From UBA8437 sp964646205 (lineage in GTDB: Bacteria > Planctomycetota > Planctomycetia > Planctomycetales > Planctomycetaceae): DNA of 64,000 nt. Shown here in pieces: positions 8,437 to 15,331 of this stretch. Location: contig CAZYAZ010000025.1 in assembly GCA_964646205.1 (NCBI GenBank), forward strand, positions 1 through 64,000, in the 5' to 3' direction. The position numbers and the translations under genes are program-made. Below the pieces are notes generated by a model. It ran no database searches. It worked only from the letters and a program-made list of their open reading frames with translations, and had not been told where the DNA came from. How positions within the stretch are numbered: the stretch's first letter is position 1; every line of letters begins with the position of its first letter.

Positions 8437-9271
8437 TCTGCTCCTGGCCGAAATCGCTGTGGACACCGACAGCCAAGTGACGATCTGGGGCGTCTCGTTG
8501 ATTGCCCTGGCGGCATCGATTGCCATCCGGGTCGCCTGGGCCAGCCGACGCGGTGACACCGATCTCAGGACGATCATCGGCAAGGCCATGGCTGGAGCCT
8601 GGGTCGCTCCGGCCCTGGCGATCGTCACTGCTGTCGCCTTCCAGTCCGGCGGCTCGCTCACCCCACGCCAGGCTCCCGAAATCGACTACGAAGCCCGCTC
8701 GACCAACACGCGAGTGGTCATCGACGGCCACAACTGGACCAGGCAGACACTGGTCGAAAACGACGAAACGGGACGACCGATCTTACGGACTCCAATTGCC
8801 AGCACACCACATTCGACGTTGGACGACGCACGGCGCGAGGCGCTCGATCTCGCCGCACGACGACTCAAGCACGAAGTCGAACGCGTCTATGGCCGAGCCG
8901 GCGACTGGGAACTCCCCGGTGAACTGCTGGAGACCCAGCGGTTCATCACCGACGAGACCACGACCACCCGACCCTACAAGCTCAGTGCATTGGCTCCCTC
9001 CAGCGACATGTTTCATTGTGTCGTGAGACTGGAAATCTCCGATGCCAGCCGCGAATGGGCTGCACGGCACTGGAAACAACGTGTCGGGACCAGCCGGCTC
9101 AGGACCATCGCCACGATCACCGCCTTGCTCTGTCTGCTGGTCATCACCACCCATCTTTACCTGCGGCTCGACGTCGCGTCGGCCGGCACGCACCGCGGAA
9201 AACTGCAACTGGCAGCCCTCGCCGCGGTCGCCGCCTCCGGCCTCGCCGCCTCGACGATCCTCTCGGCCTGA
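8429..9271 (+). CDS. Membrane protein of unknown function in kinase operon
   Basis: 280 residues. Two predicted membrane helices near the N-terminus (about 18-36 and 51-70), a soluble domain of about 150 residues (70-220) and two C-terminal helices (about 222-242 and 257-277). The soluble domain has no motif I recognise; it is charged, with an alpha-helical stretch rich in Arg and Glu near residues 130-150. The start overlaps the kinase stop by 8 bp, and the ECF sigma gene begins 44 bp after its end. It could be a membrane partner or an anti-sigma-like protein for this locus, but that is inference from position only. Confidence 0.72.
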   Translation: MDNLLLAEIAVDTDSQVTIWGVSLIALAASIAIRVAWASRRGDTDLRTIIGKAMAGAWVAPALAIVTAVAFQSGGSLTPRQAPEIDYEARSTNTRVVIDGHNWTRQTLVENDETGRPILRTPIASTPHSTLDDARREALDLAARRLKHEVERVYGRAGDWELPGELLETQRFITDETTTTRPYKLSALAPSSDMFHCVVRLEISDASREWAARHWKQRVGTSRLRTIATITALLCLLVITTHLYLRLDVASAGTHRGKLQLAALAAVAASGLAASTILSA

Positions 9272-9315
9272 TTCCCAGACTGGCTCACCCCGTACTCGCG
9301 ACTCATAATCGCTGC

Positions 9316-9969
9316 ATGCCCGAAGACACTGACCAACTGCTGGTGGCCCGCGTCCGTGAAGGTGGCCCGGAAGCCTGGGAGGAACTGATCGCCCGTTACG
9401 AGGGTCGGCTGCTGGCATTCGTCCAGAGCCGGATTGGCAATCGCACCACCAGTGAGGACGTCGTACAGGAAACACTCTTGGGTTTCCTGACCAGCCTGCC
9501 CAACTACGACTCCGACCGCACCCGGCTCGAAAGCTTCCTGTTCTCCATCGCCGCCCACAAGCTCACCGATGTGCTCCGTCGTCAAGGGCGTCGTCCCACG
9601 CTCCCCCTGCAACCGCCAGACGCCAGCGGCACCGGCCTGGAGCCAATGGGTTCCGCCCGGGTCGCCTCGAGCCTGGTCCGCAGTCGTGAGGGGCGGAACG
9701 CCGAATCCGAATTGCTGGGGGATGTACTGGGAGAATTGATCCACGAGTGGCTCGAGGAGGGGCAACTGGAACGACTCAAATGTCTCGAACTGCTGCTGGT
9801 GCTCGGATGGAGAAACAAGGACGTCGCCACCCACATGGGTATCACTGAACAGACCGTGGCCAATCACAAATCGTTCGTCCTCAGGAAACTCAAAACCGCC
9901 GCCAGCGAATCCCCGCTGGGCCAACTCGAATTGGCCGACTTTGGACTTGAGGATCCCGACAACGACTGA
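9316..9969 (+). CDS. ECF-family RNA polymerase sigma factor
   Basis: 217 residues. Region 2 is visible at about residues 10-95, with the core-binding and -10-recognition segment (SEDVVQETLLGFL, then FLFSIAAHKLTDVLRR). Region 4 at about 150-200 carries a helix-turn-helix (WRNKDVATHMGITEQTVANHK). The linker of about 50 residues (100-150) is longer than usual for ECF factors. It controls promoter choice of RNA polymerase; the regulon is unknown. It sits directly behind the FHA/kinase/membrane genes, and ECF factors linked to Ser/Thr kinases are known in planctomycetes, so phosphorylation control is plausible. The ATG at 9316 was chosen because the sigma fold begins within ten residues of it. Confidence 0.9.
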   Translation: MPEDTDQLLVARVREGGPEAWEELIARYEGRLLAFVQSRIGNRTTSEDVVQETLLGFLTSLPNYDSDRTRLESFLFSIAAHKLTDVLRRQGRRPTLPLQPPDASGTGLEPMGSARVASSLVRSREGRNAESELLGDVLGELIHEWLEEGQLERLKCLELLLVLGWRNKDVATHMGITEQTVANHKSFVLRKLKTAASESPLGQLELADFGLEDPDND

Positions 9970-10035
9970 ACCGGAACGACGCCGCTCTTGCCGCCGGTGG
10001 CCCGCATGGCATAAGGTCATCGGCGAGGCGTCCAC

Positions 10036-12525
10036 ATGACACCAAGGCGTATTACCGCCGCCATTCTGCTGGTGCTCGTCACGGGCTGGTCCGCGGCACG
10101 GGCCGACAAGCCGTCCCCGAGAGACCGCTACTTCGATGGACTCCGGCAACGGGGCCTGTTCAGCCTCGCCGAAAGCGTCTGCTTCCAGGAACTGGCACAA
10201 GCCGACCTCGCCCCCGACCTCCGTCTCGACTCGACTCTCCAACTCTCCCGGACCCTGGTCGAGCATGCCCAGGCCACAGGTGGTCCACAACAACAGGATC
10301 TCTGGAACCGCGCCCAGACTGTACTCGACGAGTTCAACGCACTCCTCCCGATGCACCCCGACCGTTTGCGGGTGGGCGTCCAGGCCGCCCTGATTCCCCT
10401 GGCCCACGGAGGCTACCTGGCCCGACTGGCCGATCTCGCTCCCCTGGATCGCCGACGGCGTGGCCAGGCACTGGACAAGCTGCAGTCGGGAATCAACCAA
10501 CTGGCGCCGCTGCAGCAACGACTCGAAAATCCCGGTTCATTGAAGAATCACCAACGGCGACTGTTGCTGGCAACCGCTCGCTGGCGTCTCGCACGAGCCC
10601 ATCTGGATCGTGCCCGGATGATGACCCCTGGAACCCCCGACCGCGCCGCCGACTTGATAGCGGCCGCCACGACCTTGAAAAAAATGTCTCCCGCCTCACT
10701 CGGTGACCGACTCCAACAATCCAGAACACGACTTCTGGCCGAGGTCTCGCGGCAACAGCTCGATTTTGCCATGGCCCGCAGGATTCTCGACTCGGCAAAC
10801 TCAACCGACGACGACACGCTGCTGGCCGAACGGGTGAGGATCGAACTCGATGACCAGAAACCCGGCCGGGCTGTCCAACTGGTTGAAACACGACTCGCGC
10901 GGCCACCCCCACCCTCCGACGAACTGCTGTTCCTGGCACAAGCGAGCCTGGCACGATTGTGGCAGGCCACCAGCACGACAACGACTACCACCAGATCCGA
11001 GGATCTCTGGACACGTTGGCTGGCAGCGTCGAAACGGGCCATCGCGGTCCCGGCCGCCTACTGGAGGACCCGGGCCAGCCAGGACCGGGATCTCCTGGCC
11101 GCCATGCAACGACTGGGCCCCGAGCTGGCCCGAGGTCGGCATCGCGCCATCTCGCTGTACCAGGCCGGGAGAATTGAAGAAGCACTCGATGCATTTGCCA
11201 AGGTCATTCGGACAGCACAAACAACTGGTCGCCCCCAACTCGCCGGCGACCTGGCGTTCACCCGGGGCTCGGTCATGGTACGTGCCGGACGCTTCGCTTC
11301 GGCCGTGGGATCGTTCCGGGCCGTTGCGGACCAGAAACCGGTTCATCGTCAGGCCGCTTCGGCTCACCTCTTGTGGGCCTGGTGTCTCGGCCAGGTCGAA
11401 CGAAAACAACCCACCGCATCACACCGGACGGCCTATCACCGAGCACTGGTCCAACACAGGACACGCTTCCCGGACGATCCCACCACAGGCGAAGCCACCT
11501 GGTTGCTGGCGTCGCTCGAACAGCAACTCCAACACGACAGCCTGGCACGCACCCTCTGGATGAAGATCCCCGCCAGTCATCCACGAGCCGCATCCGCTCG
11601 ACGACTTGTTGGCGAGAGCCTCGAGGAAGAACTGGCCGGTTTGGCTCGGGACGATTCGAACCGCGAACGGAAACTGGAAACAGCCATTCGCGACATCAAG
11701 GCTCTCGTGGCACAACTTCCCAAACCGCCCAGCCCGTGGACGCTCGACCAGGCCAGCCTGGTGCTCAGCCTGGCCCGACTGAGTTTGAAGCGGCCGCGAC
11801 CGGACTATCCACAGGTGGATGCACTACTGGAGATGGCTCTGACAAGGGGCCCCGCGGTGACCGGCAAGGCGCCAAGCACCACCGCCGTCACCCTCCGAGA
11901 CACGGCGAGACAACTCCGGGTCCTTTCGCTGGCGGGACAGGGTCGACTCGATGACGCCCGGGGCCTGATCGCCACTTTCGCAGGACGCCCCGCCGATCTC
12001 CTGGCACTTCTCGATGGACTGGATCGAGTGGCAGTCACCACACGCCCCAGCGACAGACGTCGGCTGGGTGAACTGCAACTCCAGGCCGCGCAGACCCTCG
12101 ACACGCAACGACAACGACTCGACCAGGACACCATCCGTCGACTCGACCATTGCCTGGCCCAGGCCTACGTCGCGGCCGGTCTGCCACTCCGGGCCATCTC
12201 GCTTTACGAACAGCTAGTCAAAGACACACCACGAGACTGGCGGCTGAGATCTCGCATGGCGGCGATCCGGACATCGATCGGCTCGGCCGATCAACTCCAG
12301 GCGGCTGTCACTGACTGGCAGGCCGCCGAACGACTGCTCACGGCCGGCACCAATGACTGGATGAGCGTAAGACTGGGAACGCTCAGGGCGCTGAAACTCG
12401 CCGGACGACCCAAGCAGTTTCGGCAGCTTCTCAGGCTCACCCGGCTACTCTACCCCGGCAAGGGAACAGCTGCGGTCCAAGCCGACCTCAAACGGCTTGG
12501 CGGCCAACCGCCGCAAACTCCCTAG
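10036..12525 (+). CDS. Large secreted TPR-like protein
   Basis: 829 residues with a signal peptide (hydrophobic 6-20, cleavage after ARA near 23). The rest is helical and repetitive, rich in Leu, Ala, Arg and Gln, with many degenerate 34-residue TPR-like hairpins. The first mature residues (RYFDGLRQRGLFSLAES) closely resemble the N-terminus of the 1151-residue TPR protein at 37652-41107 (RFVEALRQRGYFDYAQ), so the two are paralogues; this one lacks the C-terminal membrane anchor. It starts 66 bp after the ECF sigma gene on the same strand and may be a periplasmic output of that locus. No enzymatic motif was seen. Confidence 0.75.
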   Translation: MTPRRITAAILLVLVTGWSAARADKPSPRDRYFDGLRQRGLFSLAESVCFQELAQADLAPDLRLDSTLQLSRTLVEHAQATGGPQQQDLWNRAQTVLDEFNALLPMHPDRLRVGVQAALIPLAHGGYLARLADLAPLDRRRRGQALDKLQSGINQLAPLQQRLENPGSLKNHQRRLLLATARWRLARAHLDRARMMTPGTPDRAADLIAAATTLKKMSPASLGDRLQQSRTRLLAEVSRQQLDFAMARRILDSANSTDDDTLLAERVRIELDDQKPGRAVQLVETRLARPPPPSDELLFLAQASLARLWQATSTTTTTTRSEDLWTRWLAASKRAIAVPAAYWRTRASQDRDLLAAMQRLGPELARGRHRAISLYQAGRIEEALDAFAKVIRTAQTTGRPQLAGDLAFTRGSVMVRAGRFASAVGSFRAVADQKPVHRQAASAHLLWAWCLGQVERKQPTASHRTAYHRALVQHRTRFPDDPTTGEATWLLASLEQQLQHDSLARTLWMKIPASHPRAASARRLVGESLEEELAGLARDDSNRERKLETAIRDIKALVAQLPKPPSPWTLDQASLVLSLARLSLKRPRPDYPQVDALLEMALTRGPAVTGKAPSTTAVTLRDTARQLRVLSLAGQGRLDDARGLIATFAGRPADLLALLDGLDRVAVTTRPSDRRRLGELQLQAAQTLDTQRQRLDQDTIRRLDHCLAQAYVAAGLPLRAISLYEQLVKDTPRDWRLRSRMAAIRTSIGSADQLQAAVTDWQAAERLLTAGTNDWMSVRLGTLRALKLAGRPKQFRQLLRLTRLLYPGKGTAAVQADLKRLGGQPPQTP

Positions 12526-12548
12526 GCACGTCCGCACGACACGCCAGC

Positions 12549-12576
12549 CCACCATTCCCCGATCTCGTGGTGGTTT
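12549..12576. terminator. Possible terminator hairpin between convergent genes
   Basis: A perfect 6-bp stem CCACCA/TGGTGG with a 13-nt loop, followed by TTT, between the TPR gene (plus) and the secreted protein gene (minus). The stem is short and the T-tract brief, so support is weak. Confidence 0.28.
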
Positions 12577-12606
12577 CCCCCAACCGGTGCCCGATCCGCC
12601 CCGGGA

Positions 12607-13128
12607 CTAGCGAAGCGTACCGGGGACCGTTTGCGCCTGTTTGGCGGGAGCCGGAGCCTCGGGAGCCTCGGGAGCCTCGTGAGTGTGGTGCGACGGCCGT
12701 CCGGCACGCTGGTGCCAGCGTGACGGTCGGGGAACAGGTGGGAGCATGCCGCCACGAAACTTCCAACTGGGGACGTGCCGGTAGTAGTACCCCTGCTGAC
12801 TGGTGTCTGTCGGCACCGCAATGATCGGATAACGGCGAACCGGCCCGGCCGACCGACCATGCTGACCGTAGAATTTTCCGGGATACATCCTGGAATAGAC
12901 CAACGGCATCTCCCACACCGTGGTGGTCGTCGGTGCCGTCCAGTCGCGGCGAGAAATCCGGGCATAGCCGGTGTCCTCAAACACTTCCGAACCGGTCACC
13001 GTCGAGATCACGCCGTCCTCGATCGCCTGGACCGTCTCGGTCAACGGCTCGTTGGCATTCAGTTCGAAGCCGGTCACCAACAACAGGCCACACATGCACG
13101 CAGTCAGGAATTGAATCGGTTGTCTCAT
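12607..13128 (-). CDS. Secreted low-complexity protein 1
   Basis: 173 residues with a signal peptide (hydrophobic about 6-20). The mature part is rich in Tyr, Arg, Pro and Trp, with short aromatic motifs (YSRMYPGKFYG, YYYRHVPSWKF) and a C-terminal Ala/Pro/Glu repeat (EAPEAPEAPAPA). No known domain is seen. SD-like AAGGTGAG precedes the ATG at 13128; a GTG three codons upstream is also possible. It is the last of three tandem minus-strand genes for secreted, compositionally biased proteins, suggesting a surface or cell-wall component, but the role is unknown. Confidence 0.65.
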   Translation of the reverse strand: MRQPIQFLTACMCGLLLVTGFELNANEPLTETVQAIEDGVISTVTGSEVFEDTGYARISRRDWTAPTTTTVWEMPLVYSRMYPGKFYGQHGRSAGPVRRYPIIAVPTDTSQQGYYYRHVPSWKFRGGMLPPVPRPSRWHQRAGRPSHHTHEAPEAPEAPAPAKQAQTVPGTLR

Positions 13129-13200
13129 CGGTCTCACCTTGTGAATCTGGCCTTGTGATTTGGCCTTGTGATTTGGCCTGTTGGAAAGTCGAACGATTCT

Positions 13201-13818
13201 CTAACGAGGAACCGAAATCGGGGTCAGCCGGCTGGCAGGAAGTCCGCCGCTGTAGTTGTAGCCCGAGCGAACCGTGGGGGCCAAAGGCACGACGATTGGA
13301 ACCCCGGCTCCTTGTGCACCGTAGACGCGGGCATCGCGGGGATTGCTGTAACTGGGATTGACCGGGTAGACCATCCGATAGGTACCCACCGGAGCCGTAT
13401 GAACGGCGGCCGGCGTGTACAGGCCCAGGCTGTCATACATCCAGTTGGCCAACGCCTCACTCTGCTGGTGGTTGCGGGCCAGGAACCGCTGTGAATGTTC
13501 GCTCCACAGGTCCGAGAGTGTCACCTCGCCGGCGTCATCGTCAAATTCCACCAACGAGGCGTCCGCGTCGATCACCGACTCGACCAGTGTTTCGGAGGTT
13601 TCCACCGAATCGACCACAGGTGCCGTCTGGAATATCTCGGGCACTGGATCTTCAGCGTCTGTGATCCGCACCTCCCCCGCGTCATCAGATGATTCTGTCG
13701 GCTCCGCCGGTGCCACGTCCTGCGCGGGCAGCACCATCGGCGTGACCACGCAGATAAGAACCAGGGAGAGCGGAAGCAGGCAGGCGGCTGTTCTAACGCC
13801 AAGTCGTGTCAGATTCAT
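13201..13818 (-). CDS. Secreted low-complexity protein 2
   Basis: 205 residues with a signal peptide (about residues 8-33) and an acidic Asp/Glu/Val-rich middle (about 35-100), then a Tyr/Pro/Asn-rich C-terminal third (VYPVNPSYSNPRDARVYG) that resembles the aromatic style of the neighbouring gene product. ATG at 13818 was taken; a TTG two codons upstream is also in frame. It lies 72 bp upstream of protein 1 and 82 bp downstream of protein 3. No domain recognised; probably an exported structural or surface protein. Confidence 0.65.
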   Translation of the reverse strand: MNLTRLGVRTAACLLPLSLVLICVVTPMVLPAQDVAPAEPTESSDDAGEVRITDAEDPVPEIFQTAPVVDSVETSETLVESVIDADASLVEFDDDAGEVTLSDLWSEHSQRFLARNHQQSEALANWMYDSLGLYTPAAVHTAPVGTYRMVYPVNPSYSNPRDARVYGAQGAGVPIVVPLAPTVRSGYNYSGGLPASRLTPISVPR

Positions 13819-13900
13819 GGTCAATTCTCGAACTTGCGGGAAACGAGCCCGGTGGACTCGAAAAAATCAAAAAGCCTGGCCGGGGTACGGCGTTGGACTC

Positions 13901-14916
13901 TCAGTCAAGAAACGGATCAAACAACGGTCTGATGAGGTTCTGCACGGGATTGGAACGGCTGCGGTATTGCACCCGAACCTCGGTCCCCATCAATTCCCAC
14001 TTGTCGTGCGACTCGACACCGAACGGCGTCCAGGCCCACCAGCCGTTGACCCGGTAGTAGAAAGGCGGGTAGAGGGCACGGTACTCATGCTCGTAGAGCA
14101 TCTCGTGGGGTGCCAGGGCCGGGTTGGTGATCATCGTTCCGCCAACCTGGTGAGGAATGTTTTGCAGGGGAGCAGGATACAACGGGGCGTTGAGTTGAGC
14201 GTAGCCAGCCGTCGTGGGAGCCGCGGGCGGCTGATTGGCTGGCACACGAGGAGCCTGGGCCACCACCTTGCGAATCACTCGTCGCGGAACCGGCTTCAGC
14301 GCGGGCGGCGNNNNNNNNNNNNNNNNNNNNNNNNNNNNNNNNNNNNNNNNNNNNNNNNNNNNNNNNNNNNNNNNNNNNNNNNNNNNNNNNNNNNNNNNNN
14401 NNNNNNNNNNTGGGCCACCACCTTGCGAATCACTCGTCGCGGAACCGGCTTCAGCGCGGGCGGCGTTGTCGGACGCTTGGCCAGCGCGGGCGGCGATGTC
14501 GGACGCTTGGCCAGCGCGGGCGGCGGGGCGTTGAGTTGAGCATAGCCAGCCGTCATGGGAGCCGCGGACGGCTGATTGGCTGGCACACGAGGAGCCTGGG
14601 CCACCACCTTGCGAACCACTCGTCGCGGAACCGGCTTCAGCGCGGGCGGCGGTGTCGGACGTTTGGCCAGCGTGGGCGTCTTCGCCGGAGTGGCCTGTCG
14701 ACGAGACGTTGCCCGCCTGGATCTCGCCCGGTGCCGATTCCGAAACATGACCGACTGCTTGTGCCACCAATCGGCAAAGCCTGAACGTCGCGGCGCCGGC
14801 TCATCGGCTCGTGTCGATGGGAATGCGATCGAGGTCAGTACGACCGCGGTCACCACCACCATACTCACCGTCGCATTCGTGGTCGATCTGCACCAACTGG
14901 TCCTCGTGGCCGACAT
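13901..14916 (-). CDS. Secreted repeat protein interrupted by an assembly gap
   Basis: The ATG at 14916 has AGGGAG about 8 nt upstream and is followed by a signal peptide (hydrophobic residues about 17-33, then TRADEP). The mature part is very basic, then contains tandem units of about 40 residues (ALKPVPRRVIRKVVAQAPR, then a Pro/Ala segment and YAQLNAP) and short PPALAKRPT units. The N run 14311-14410 falls inside these repeats. The C-terminal part is unique, aromatic and ends at 13901 (YPPFYYRVNGWWAWTPFG). The reading frame differs on the two sides of the gap; one continuous gene requires a true gap length of 3n+2, so the shift is probably an artefact of the arbitrary 100 Ns. Function unknown; likely exported with the two genes downstream. 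Confidence 0.65.
14184..14651. repeat. Tandem repeat array within the secreted protein gene
   Basis: A unit of about 127 bp occurs at 14184-14310 and again at 14524-14651 with few differences. A partial copy (55 bp) lies at 14411-14465, directly right of the N run. Two 30-bp units encoding ALAKRPT-type motifs fill 14466-14524. The repetition explains why assembly broke here. Confidence 0.85.
14311..14410. other. Assembly gap (100 Ns)
   Basis: Exactly 100 Ns, a usual placeholder for a gap of unknown size. It lies between two copies of a tandem repeat in a coding region, so the real number of repeats is unknown. Confidence 0.97.
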
Positions 14917-15331
14917 GTCCTGACTCCCTGGGTCTCGCCTTGATGAGTTGTGTCGCCGGGACGATCCGCGTCGCCGACAGGTCACTTGGACCAACCTCCC
15001 CCAGCACTCTCATCACCGTGGAAGGCCAGCCCTTGTCAGGTGTGGCTTCGGCCTGTACTGATTGGCCGGATGAACCGATCTGGTTGATTTGCACCGCTTA
15101 ACGCACTGATCTGTAAATCGTTTTATATCAACATGTTATGATGTCGGTACTGTCTGCCTCAGCGTTACGATTCGGTCAACCGTTGTAATCGTTTGGTCTT
15201 GAAAAATTGACAGAATCCCTACAATCTAACACCGCGTCACTCACCGCCGGGTGACCCGAGAGCCAACAGGCCCTCATCGCAAACTCCACAAGTGAAGCCA
15301 ACGGCACGGACAAAGGACCAGGGAGAGAGGT
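14917..15331. other. Intergenic region with divergent promoters expected
   Basis: About 415 bp between the minus-strand secreted protein gene and the plus-strand topoisomerase gene. It includes the most AT-rich part of the neighbourhood (about 15110-15145 and 15199-15230). An imperfect inverted repeat lies at 15168-15191 (core CGGT-CA-ACCG, outer CGATT and AATCG with a 4-nt asymmetry), just before a possible promoter. No coding frame is convincing. Confidence 0.55.
15199..15225 (+). promoter_or_regulatory. Possible promoter of the topoisomerase operon
   Basis: TTGAAA at 15199-15204 and TACAAT at 15220-15225, separated by 15 bp. The -10 match is good and the spacer is slightly short. It leaves a 5' leader of about 100 nt before the TTG start at 15332. 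The inverted repeat just upstream could be an operator; this is speculative. Confidence 0.35.

Noticed and set aside
9157..10518. Antisense frame of 453 codons across the sigma and TPR genes
   Set aside because: Sense frames have ECF sigma motifs and a signal peptide; the antisense frame has no domain.
14311..14410. Frame change suggesting a frameshift mutation or pseudogene
   Set aside because: The change falls on an N run of arbitrary length; a true gap of 3n+2 restores one frame.
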